Assembly: GCA_903880655.1 (NCBI GenBank)
Contig: CAIRQE010000131.1
Span: forward strand, 1-5,619
Reading direction: 5' to 3'
DNA: 5,619 nt
From: an uncultured bacterium
GTDB taxonomy: Bacteria; Patescibacteriota; Saccharimonadia; Saccharimonadales; CAIOMD01
In this document: piece after piece, positions 1 through 5,418 of the stretch
Layout of the letters: the number at the start of each line of letters is the position of its first letter
Numbering within the stretch: the stretch's first letter is position 1
Program-made: the position numbers and the translations under genes
Notes under the pieces: model-generated
Told to the model about the DNA's origin: nothing
What the model saw: only the letters and a program-made list of their open reading frames with translations
Database searches by the model: none

Positions 1-530
1 GTGTCGTGAAAGGTTGTATGAGTTAATTCACCTTCATGTATAGCAGAAGATGGTTCCGTGTTACTTAGGACTACTTCATTCTTGGGTGAGCTAATAGATA
101 GTGAAAAAATTGCTTTCGCCTCAGGTTCATCAACACAGGGAAAAACCTCACGAGCGTGATGGCTCTCAAATTGTGTAGCTAAAATGATTGAACCATCTTG
201 CGCGAAACATGGGTAGAGCCCGTGCATAGGTTTAGTTATTGAACCCTTGAAATGAAGAATAACGGTCAGCTGATTTTTAGAAATGTTCTTAAGGTCTATC
301 TTAACCTCATCTTTTTCCTGGATAATTTTAAAATTCTGAGGAATATCGTTCACTGTTACTCGAGATATATCGAGTTTCTTGGCGTGTAGTCGTATGCTAT
401 TAGCGGTAGTTTTTAGCTTGCCGTGGATGATAACATTTCCTTTAAAACGCATCGTGTTTTTGTTTGGGTCAAGAGTTAGTTCATATCTAGAAGGCTGAAA
501 CGTGTCGTATAATCTGTCTACTTTTACCAT
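1..530 (-). CDS. M1-family zinc aminopeptidase, N-terminal part (partial, runs off left edge)
   Basis: Translating the minus strand from the ATG at 530 gives an open frame of 176 codons that leaves the window without a stop. Residues 1-176 resemble the N-terminal beta-saddle domain of M1 aminopeptidases (PepN / puromycin-sensitive aminopeptidase / tricorn-interacting factor type). The diagnostic stretch is at about residues 119-137, TQFESHHAREVFPCVDEP, which matches the family pattern TQFE..DAR..FPC.DEP. It is preceded by a GLY segment at 104-106 and followed by an FSLSI strand. By family knowledge Q120 and E122 lie in the part that helps form the substrate N-terminus pocket. The GxMEN and HExxH-x18-E catalytic motifs would come about 100-200 residues later, outside the window. 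The enzyme removes N-terminal amino acids from peptides and would complement Clp-type proteolysis. The start is supported by GGAG (complement of 536-539), 5 nt before the ATG. No signal peptide is seen, so it is probably cytoplasmic. It is transcribed divergently from nusA. The exact subfamily is not resolvable. Confidence 0.88.
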   Translation of the reverse strand, partial: MVKVDRLYDTFQPSRYELTLDPNKNTMRFKGNVIIHGKLKTTANSIRLHAKKLDISRVTVNDIPQNFKIIQEKDEVKIDLKNISKNQLTVILHFKGSITKPMHGLYPCFAQDGSIILATQFESHHAREVFPCVDEPEAKAIFSLSISSPKNEVVLSNTEPSSAIHEGELTHTTFHD

Positions 531-557
531 TATTGCTCCGCTTTCATGATTAGGATA

Positions 558-586
558 TTGAAAATAGTTATACCATATGATATCAT
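558..586 (+). promoter_or_regulatory. Predicted sigma70-type promoter of nusA
   Basis: TTGAAA (558-563) and TATCAT (581-586) are separated by exactly 17 bp. The -10 is preceded by TG at 578-579 with one intervening base, giving an extended -10. The -35 matches the consensus at five of six positions and the -10 at five of six. Transcription would begin near 592-594, giving a leader of about 47 nt. The -10 lies in a 10-bp perfect palindrome, ATGATATCAT (577-586), which could be an operator or chance. It is the only convincing promoter in the 109-bp gap that points at nusA. Confidence 0.65.
567..575 (-). promoter_or_regulatory. Candidate extended -10 promoter for the divergent aminopeptidase gene
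   Basis: On the minus strand the sequence TGGTATAAC (575 down to 567) fits an extended -10 element, TGn followed by a TATAAT-like hexamer. It would start transcription about 30 nt upstream of the ATG at 530. No good -35 is present 16-18 nt further upstream. The element lies inside the spacer of the predicted nusA promoter, so the two divergent promoters would occupy the same DNA. This is inference from motif only. Confidence 0.4.
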
Positions 587-602
587 TTAAATGTTACTGA
601 AT

Positions 603-624
603 CCGACCAAAAGGTCGGTTTTTT
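603..624 (+). terminator. Intrinsic terminator hairpin in the nusA leader (probable attenuator)
   Basis: CCGACC (603-608) and GGTCGG (613-618) form a 6-bp stem, four of the six pairs G-C, closed by an AAAA loop and followed at once by six T residues (619-624). This is the standard form of a factor-independent terminator reading on the plus strand. Read from the minus strand it has no U-tract, so it does not end minus-strand transcription. No plus-strand gene lies upstream in the window for it to terminate, because 1-530 is an antisense gene. It begins about 10 nt after the predicted nusA start site and ends 16 nt before the nusA start codon, so nusA mRNA must read through it. The likely role is transcription attenuation of nusA. 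Confidence 0.8.
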
Positions 625-627
625 CAT

Positions 628-634
628 AAAGGAG
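628..634 (+). promoter_or_regulatory. Ribosome binding site deciding the GTG start of nusA
   Basis: AAAGGAG is a strong Shine-Dalgarno match lying 5 nt before the GTG at 640. No other in-frame start codon exists between it and the upstream terminator, and the next Met codon is residue 10. The GTG start is therefore well supported. Confidence 0.85.
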
Positions 635-639
635 CCCAC

Positions 640-1836
640 GTGGAATTAGAAACAAAACAATTAGTTATGGCCGTAAAGGCAATCGCAGAAGAAAAAAATC
701 TTCCAGAAGCTGTTGTGCAAGAAGCAGTTGAGCAAGCATTAGCTGCAGCTTGGCGAAGAGATTTTGGTGATCGCGATCAAGAAGTAAGATCACAAATTAA
801 TGTAAATACTGTCGAAGTAGTCGTTTTTGTTACAAAAGAAGTTGTCGAAACAGTTGAAGATGAAGATTTTGAGATGAATCTTGCTGACGCAAAAAAAATA
901 GACAAAGATGTTGTTATTGGCGGAACGGTTGAAAAGAAAGAAAAAGTAGAGTCTTTTGGCCGTGTTGCAGCCCAAACGGCAAAGCAAGTTATTTTACAAA
1001 GATTACGAGAAGCAGAACGAGAGATCGTTATGGCAGAATTTGAAGACAAGATTAATACTGTCATCAATGGCACCGTAACCAGAGTCGAAGGTCGCCTTAT
1101 TCGTCTTGAGCTTAATAAAGCACAAGGAATTATGCCAGCCAGTGAACAAATTCAAAACGAACGCTACTACCCAGGTCAACGACTCAAGGTGTATCTTAAG
1201 GACGTTGAAAGGGGCTATCGAGGCGCTCAACTAGTAGTAAGCCGAGGATGTCCAGAATTTGTTGTAAGTCTTTTTGGAGCTGAAGTACCCGAAATGGAAA
1301 ATGGCGCCGTTGCAATTAAAGGGATAGCACGTGAAGCTGGTGTCCGAAGTAAGATTGCTGTAGCTAGTAACGTACAAGGAGTTGATCCTGTCGGTACCTT
1401 TGTTGGCGGTCACGGTACACGTGTACAGGCTGTCATGAGCGAAATCGGTGAGCAGGAGAAGATAGATATCGTTGTCTGGGCAGATGAGAGTAAACAGTAT
1501 ATTACTAACGCACTCAGCCCTACTGAAGTTACTAAGGTAATCATTGATGAAGCTCATAAAAAAGCTCGAGTCATTGTTCCTGAAAACCAGCTGTCTGTAG
1601 CAATTGGTAAGAGCGGACAAAATGTTCGGCTTGCGAGCAAGCTTACCGGTTACGAACTAGATATTGAAAGCGCAGAGCAAAAGCCTGAAGTTAAAGAAGT
1701 TATAGAAAAAGAAGTTGTAATTAAAAAAGAGAAAGCAAAGGTTGTACCTATGTCAGAAGCACCAAAATTGAAGAAAAAGTCAGATTTAGAAAGTAGCTTA
1801 CTTGAAGCTGTAGAAGAACACGGCGAAGATAAATAG
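640..1836 (+). CDS. nusA: Transcription termination/antitermination factor NusA
   Basis: NusA binds RNA polymerase near the RNA exit channel, lengthens pauses, stimulates hairpin-dependent termination, and takes part in antitermination and transcription-translation coupling. The 398-residue protein shows the core architecture: an N-terminal polymerase-binding domain (about 1-130), an S1 RNA-binding domain (about 138-203), KH1 (about 204-280) with GxxG loop GGHG at 256-259, and KH2 (about 281-345) with GKSG at 323-326. Family signatures include SRGCPEF (201-207), IKGIAREAG (226-234), and NQLSVAIGKSGQNVRLA (316-332). A charged Lys/Glu-rich tail follows (about 346-398). There are no C-terminal acidic repeats like those of E. 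coli NusA, so the length suits the short form found in Gram-positives. The start is GTG with a good ribosome binding site. The usual neighbours rimP and infB are absent here: an unrelated gene diverges upstream and clpC follows after 97 bp. Expression is probably controlled by the terminator hairpin in its own leader. Confidence 0.97.
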   Translation: MELETKQLVMAVKAIAEEKNLPEAVVQEAVEQALAAAWRRDFGDRDQEVRSQINVNTVEVVVFVTKEVVETVEDEDFEMNLADAKKIDKDVVIGGTVEKKEKVESFGRVAAQTAKQVILQRLREAEREIVMAEFEDKINTVINGTVTRVEGRLIRLELNKAQGIMPASEQIQNERYYPGQRLKVYLKDVERGYRGAQLVVSRGCPEFVVSLFGAEVPEMENGAVAIKGIAREAGVRSKIAVASNVQGVDPVGTFVGGHGTRVQAVMSEIGEQEKIDIVVWADESKQYITNALSPTEVTKVIIDEAHKKARVIVPENQLSVAIGKSGQNVRLASKLTGYELDIESAEQKPEVKEVIEKEVVIKKEKAKVVPMSEAPKLKKKSDLESSLLEAVEEHGEDK

Positions 1837-1854
1837 ACGCTGCGGTAAGATATA

Positions 1855-1881
1855 TTGGCACTCTTGCATAGAGAGTGCCAA
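1855..1881. promoter_or_regulatory. CIRCE element (HrcA repressor operator) upstream of clpC
   Basis: TTGGCACTC (1855-1863), a 9-nt spacer (1864-1872) and GAGTGCCAA (1873-1881) form a perfect 9-9-9 inverted repeat. The classical CIRCE consensus is TTAGCACTC-N9-GAGTGCTAA. Each arm here differs at one position, and the two changes are complementary, so symmetry is kept. CIRCE binds the heat-shock repressor HrcA, usually before groESL or dnaK operons. Its place 52 bp before the clpC start, and its overlap with the predicted promoter, imply that HrcA represses clpC until heat or protein-folding stress. The repeat is followed by TTTTATATA, so as RNA it might also act as a weak terminator for nusA. 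Confidence 0.93.
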
Positions 1882-1892
1882 TTTTATATACT
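1864..1892 (+). promoter_or_regulatory. Predicted clpC promoter overlapping CIRCE
   Basis: A TATACT -10 box (1887-1892, five of six consensus bases) lies 6 bp after the right CIRCE arm. With a 17-bp spacer the -35 would be TTGCAT (1864-1869), inside the CIRCE spacer. The -35 has only the TTG part of the consensus, so it is weak. Transcription would begin near 1898-1900. Bound HrcA would cover the -35 and spacer and block polymerase. The geometry is convincing, but the promoter is inferred by motif alone. Confidence 0.55.
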
Positions 1893-1917
1893 AGGAATAT
1901 GCACGAAGCTAAGAAAA

Positions 1918-1924
1918 GAAAGGG
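1918..1924 (+). promoter_or_regulatory. Ribosome binding site of clpC
   Basis: GAAAGGG lies 9 nt before the ATG at 1934, a moderate Shine-Dalgarno match at acceptable spacing. It supports the chosen start, as does the alignment of the first residues with the ClpC N-domain. Confidence 0.65.
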
Positions 1925-1933
1925 TTTAAATTA

Positions 1934-4411
1934 ATGCCTGATTCAGCAGATTTCCAAGAGTTTTTAAATCATTTGACTGAGAATGCTCTCATGAGCATTA
2001 AGCAGGCTGAATTATTCGCACACGCCCAGGGCAGCGCCTATGTTGGCACTGAGCATCTTCTACTTGGCATTTTGAGCCAGAAAACTTCTATGGGAGCCCG
2101 CCTTCTTAGTGGAGCTGGCGTTAATTTTCAAAATGCACAACTGGCGCTTAATCTAACTCCTAAAAATCTTGCTATTAGTCTTGGAGCTAAGGGGCTAAGC
2201 GAAACAGCTAAACTAGCGCTTAAGCTCAGTTGGGACTACGCGCAAGATTTCAATCAAGATATGTGTGGCACTGAACATGTCGTCTATAGCATGGTTATGC
2301 AAAAAAATGCGCGAGCCACTGTCCTTCTTCGCGATATGAATATTGACGTTGACCGATTGCTTGAAGAAGTCGAGCAATTTCTTTCAAGGCAGCAATATGA
2401 TGGAGATAATGATACAAAGCCACAAACTGCAACACGAACAAAGAAGAAAAGCCCCCGGAGTGCGCTTGATTACTTCGGAACTGATTTAACTGCTCTTGCT
2501 TCAAGCGGTAAACTCGACCCGGTTGTAGGAAGAGAAGCGGTCATACGTCGAATGATAACTATACTAAATCGACGAAATAAGAATAACCCAGTACTAATTG
2601 GCGAACCAGGTGTTGGTAAAACCGCTGTAGTAGAAGGGCTTGCTCAACGTATTGTTGCTGAAGATGTTCCCGATAGTTTACTTGATAAAAGAATTGTAAT
2701 GCTTGATCTTGCTGGAATGATTGCTGGCACTAAATATAGAGGTGAATTCGAAGAACGACTCAAAAAAGTTATGGAAGAGCTGATTAATGACACAAAAACG
2801 ATAGTCTTTATTGATGAAATGCATCTCCTTGTGGGCGCAGGTGCAGCTGAGGGGGCGATTGATGCGGGTAATATTTTAAAGCCAGCACTTGCACGAGGAA
2901 TAATTCAGGTTATCGGCGCAACTACAACAAGTGAATATCACAAGCATATCGAAAAAGATGCAGCGCTAGAACGACGATTCCAACCAGTTATTGTTCCCGA
3001 AACAAGTACTACCGAAACACTCGCAATACTCAAAGGCTTAAAGCCACATTATGAGCAATTTCACGGTGTCCTTATTAGTGAAGAAGTTCTTGAGGATGCA
3101 GTCTATTTTGCTGATAGATATATACAGGATCGTTTCATGCCAGACAAAGCAATTGACTTGCTCGATGAAGCTGCGGCGCTGCTTAGGGTAGACAAAGGAA
3201 AGACACCTACCGAATATCGAAATCTCCTAAAAGAAATAAAACTATTATCATCACGACGTGATGATGCAGTTGAACAAGAGGATTATGAACGAGCAGCTCG
3301 CTTCAAACAAAAGATTAGTGCTGCCCAGCAAAGGCTCGATACATTAAAGGAAAAAACATCCCACGATAAGCGGCTGACCCTCAGCAGTGATGATATCGCT
3401 TCGGTTGTTAGTCAGGCCACGGGAGTTCCGGTAAAGAAATTAGTACGACAAGAAGCTAAGAATTTATTAAAGTTGGAAAAACAACTTACAAAACATGTCA
3501 TTGGGCAAAGTGAAGCAGTAGAGGCAATTTCCAAAGCAATACGGAGAAATCGTTCTGGAATAGGCAGTGACAAAAGACCAATTGGTTCGTTCATATTTAT
3601 GGGCCCAACTGGAGTAGGTAAAACTGAATTGGCTCGTGTTCTCGCTAAAGAATTTTATGGCCGCGAGGGGGCGCTTATTAAGATTGATATGAGTGAATTC
3701 AGCGAAAAACATACGGTTGCTCGGCTTGTCGGTGCACCAGCAGGTTATATAGGCTACGAAGAGGGGGGGCAACTTACAGATAAAATCCGCCGTCAGCCCT
3801 ATAGTTTAGTACTTTTTGATGAGATAGAAAAAGCTCATCCAGAAGTCTTTAATATGCTTCTACAAATATTTGAAGATGGCGAACTTACTGACGCAAAGGG
3901 CAGAAAAGTTGATTTCAGAAATACAATCATAATAATGACGAGTAATATTGGAGCCCATCTTTTGCAGAAAGAAGCTAACTTGGGATTTAGGGCAAACCCA
4001 AATGCAGAAAAGAACTTAGATCAATTGCATGATCAAAATAAATACCAAGTACTTGATGAATTAAAAAAACATATGCGACCTGAACTTATTAATCGAATCG
4101 ATAAAATAATTGTCTTTAGAGCCCTCACTAAAGAGAATGTTAAAAAGATAATTGATGTCCAGCTTGATGAGTTGCAAACAAGAATGCAACGAAAACGCCT
4201 TGGGCTGAGTGTTGCAAATAATGCTAAGGATTGGCTACTCGAGAAAGGGTATGACCCTAAGAATGGGGTTCGTCCAATGCGTCGGCTTATACAGGATACT
4301 CTTGAAGACCAAATTGCCGAGGGTATTTTATCTGGCGAGTATGATGAAGGACAGGTTATTAAAGTTAGTCTACTCAAGAAGGAACTTCATTTTTCAATCG
4401 TCAAAGAATAG
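1934..4411 (+). CDS. clpC: ATP-dependent Clp protease ATP-binding subunit ClpC (Hsp100 AAA+ unfoldase)
   Basis: ClpC is a hexameric AAA+ unfoldase that threads proteins into the ClpP peptidase for degradation in the cytoplasm. The 825-residue length is normal for the family. Order of domains: N-domain with two Clp-N repeats (about 19-50 and 88-121, each containing GTEH); linker rich in Thr/Lys (about 152-175); first AAA+ module with Walker A GEPGVGKT (223-230), Walker B IVFIDE (290-295) and Arg pair in ALERRF (344-349); a short middle domain with a UVR-like helix (about 429-471); second AAA+ module with Walker A GPTGVGKT (557-564), Walker B LVLFDE (625-630), and sensor-2 region GVRPMRR (778-784). 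The short middle domain and the LGF tripeptide (683-685), at the place of the ClpP-docking loop, mark it as ClpC rather than the disaggregase ClpB. All catalytic motifs are intact. It stands behind a CIRCE operator, implying heat-shock control by HrcA. The metallopeptidase gene begins 23 nt after its stop and radA comes next. Confidence 0.97.
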   Translation: MPDSADFQEFLNHLTENALMSIKQAELFAHAQGSAYVGTEHLLLGILSQKTSMGARLLSGAGVNFQNAQLALNLTPKNLAISLGAKGLSETAKLALKLSWDYAQDFNQDMCGTEHVVYSMVMQKNARATVLLRDMNIDVDRLLEEVEQFLSRQQYDGDNDTKPQTATRTKKKSPRSALDYFGTDLTALASSGKLDPVVGREAVIRRMITILNRRNKNNPVLIGEPGVGKTAVVEGLAQRIVAEDVPDSLLDKRIVMLDLAGMIAGTKYRGEFEERLKKVMEELINDTKTIVFIDEMHLLVGAGAAEGAIDAGNILKPALARGIIQVIGATTTSEYHKHIEKDAALERRFQPVIVPETSTTETLAILKGLKPHYEQFHGVLISEEVLEDAVYFADRYIQDRFMPDKAIDLLDEAAALLRVDKGKTPTEYRNLLKEIKLLSSRRDDAVEQEDYERAARFKQKISAAQQRLDTLKEKTSHDKRLTLSSDDIASVVSQATGVPVKKLVRQEAKNLLKLEKQLTKHVIGQSEAVEAISKAIRRNRSGIGSDKRPIGSFIFMGPTGVGKTELARVLAKEFYGREGALIKIDMSEFSEKHTVARLVGAPAGYIGYEEGGQLTDKIRRQPYSLVLFDEIEKAHPEVFNMLLQIFEDGELTDAKGRKVDFRNTIIIMTSNIGAHLLQKEANLGFRANPNAEKNLDQLHDQNKYQVLDELKKHMRPELINRIDKIIVFRALTKENVKKIIDVQLDELQTRMQRKRLGLSVANNAKDWLLEKGYDPKNGVRPMRRLIQDTLEDQIAEGILSGEYDEGQVIKVSLLKKELHFSIVKE

Positions 4412-4426
4412 TGAAACGCGTATAGT
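4398..4426 (+). promoter_or_regulatory. Candidate promoter for a leaderless transcript of the HExxH gene
   Basis: TCGTCA (4398-4403, four of six consensus bases) and TATAGT (4421-4426, five of six) are 17 bp apart. They straddle the end of clpC. The -10 ends 8 nt before the A of the ATG at 4435, which places the predicted start of transcription at the start codon itself. No Shine-Dalgarno-like purine run is present in the 23-nt gap. The combination suggests leaderless expression, though translation coupled to clpC remains possible. Confidence 0.4.
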
Positions 4427-4434
4427 TAATACTA

Positions 4435-5400
4435 ATGGCTAAACGCGCTGTAAAAATAGTAATAAGTTTTGTTGTTTTATTCGGTGGGCTTGCAATCGTT
4501 TATTTCAATCGATATTCAATATATGATTGGGAGCGTTTACATAATTATCGTGCACCACAGAGTATTGCCTCGCTCGCTGATCAGACCTCGATGACATCAA
4601 AGGCGAGGAACATTTTCTATACAACGTACCCTCAGATTAATGATAAAACGACATTCAATACTAATTGTAAAGTAACCGAACAGACGATTGTGCTCGGTTG
4701 TTATACGGCAGGAAGTATCTTTATATTTGATGTTAAGAACGTAGAGCTTCACGGAGTGCAACAAGTAACTGCTGCACATGAAATGCTTCATGCAGTATAT
4801 GCAAGACTATCTCCTTCTGAAAAAAAACATGTTGATGCGATGCTCGAAGATGCTTATAAAAACATCAATGACCCAGCTTTAATACAAACAATTGCGAGCT
4901 ACAGAAAAAATGAGCCAGGACAGCAGGATAACGAATTGCATTCAATTTTAGCCACCGAGTATGCAAATATCGGCACTAATCTTGAGACTTATTACAAGCA
5001 ATATTTCAATAATCGCGCCGTGGTAGTATCTTATTCGAATCAATATAAACAAGTGTTTCAGGATATCAAGAATCAAGTAGCTCAAGATGATGCGCAACTC
5101 GCAGAACAAAAGATACGTATTACAGCCCTTGAAGCTTCGCTGAGTGTTGATTTCTCTGATCTTCAAGCACAAAAAAATAAACTTCAGGGTTTAATGAAGA
5201 CGCTGCCGGCAGCACTATATAACGCTGAAGTGGAGAACTATAATAATCAAGTTGATCAATATAACGCCCAAGTTGCTGTACTCCAAGCATATATCGCAAC
5301 ATACAACGCATTGGTTGTGCAACGTAATGCACTTGCTGTTCAACAACAGGGGCTAGCAAACAGTCTTAATTCGAACGCACCTACCGCCACCGCTAATTAA
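4435..5400 (+). CDS. Membrane-anchored putative zinc metallopeptidase (HExxH), uncharacterised
   Basis: I do not recognise a named family. The 321-residue protein has a positively charged N-terminus (K3, R4, K7) and one hydrophobic segment at about 8-24 with no clear signal-peptidase site, suggesting an N-in/C-out single-pass anchor. The outer domain has HEMLH at 115-119 in VTAAHEMLHAVYARL, fitting the HExxH zinc-peptidase signature: H115 and H119 as metal ligands, E116 as catalytic base. A second charged motif, NELHSILATEY (166-176), offers E167, H169 or E175 as the third ligand, as in gluzincin-like enzymes. C78 and C89 are the only cysteines and may form a disulfide outside the cell. Residues about 200-306 are rich in Gln, Asn, Ala and Tyr, look helical or coiled-coil, and may span the wall or bind a partner. 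ATG 4435 is the first possible start, since an in-frame TAG lies at 4423-4425. Protease activity is inferred from the motif only; substrate unknown. Confidence 0.8.
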   Translation: MAKRAVKIVISFVVLFGGLAIVYFNRYSIYDWERLHNYRAPQSIASLADQTSMTSKARNIFYTTYPQINDKTTFNTNCKVTEQTIVLGCYTAGSIFIFDVKNVELHGVQQVTAAHEMLHAVYARLSPSEKKHVDAMLEDAYKNINDPALIQTIASYRKNEPGQQDNELHSILATEYANIGTNLETYYKQYFNNRAVVVSYSNQYKQVFQDIKNQVAQDDAQLAEQKIRITALEASLSVDFSDLQAQKNKLQGLMKTLPAALYNAEVENYNNQVDQYNAQVAVLQAYIATYNALVVQRNALAVQQQGLANSLNSNAPTATAN

Positions 5401-5402
5401 TC

Positions 5403-5411
5403 TGTTACACT
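5403..5411 (+). promoter_or_regulatory. Candidate extended -10 element for leaderless radA
   Basis: TGTTACACT fits an extended -10 (TGn plus TACACT, four of six consensus bases). It ends 7 nt before the A of the radA ATG, so transcription would start at or next to the start codon. No good -35 is found at 16-18 bp and no Shine-Dalgarno sequence exists in the 18-nt gap. The call is weak alone but parallels the preceding gene. Confidence 0.3.
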
Positions 5412-5418
5412 TATCTAT

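Noticed and set aside
530..547. A five-codon upstream frame (MKAEQ) before the aminopeptidase, its TAA sharing one base with the ATG at 530
   Set aside because: It has no ribosome binding site of its own, and the GGAG inside it serves the main ATG. Such short frames occur easily by chance.
602..634. Possible sequestration of the nusA Shine-Dalgarno by the leader (TCC at 602-604 with GGA at 631-633)
   Set aside because: Only three base pairs, and they compete with the much stronger terminator stem. No credible riboswitch-like alternative structure was found.
1231..1620. Open frame of 129 codons on the minus strand inside nusA
   Set aside because: It lies wholly within a clearly coding gene, is compositionally odd (Ser/Tyr/Asn/Cys rich), and matches no family I know. 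It is a shadow of nusA.
3763..3769. Run of seven G residues in clpC as a possible phase-variation tract
   Set aside because: It encodes the conserved EGGQ of the second AAA+ module (GYEEGGQLT) and the frame is intact. Switching off an essential-type unfoldase this way is unlikely; codon choice explains it.
4033..4377. Open frame of 114 codons on the minus strand inside clpC
   Set aside because: Antisense to the conserved second AAA+ module and C-terminal domain of clpC, with Ser/Arg/Phe-rich low-complexity translation typical of shadow frames.
1934..4411. ClpB disaggregase as an alternative identity for the Hsp100 gene
   Set aside because: The middle domain is short and of UVR type rather than a long coiled coil, and an LGF ClpP-docking tripeptide is present at 683-685.
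4209..4442. Plus-strand frame of 77 codons overlapping the 3' end of clpC and the start of the next gene
   Set aside because: It overlaps two genes in another frame, has no ribosome binding site, and shows no domain signal.
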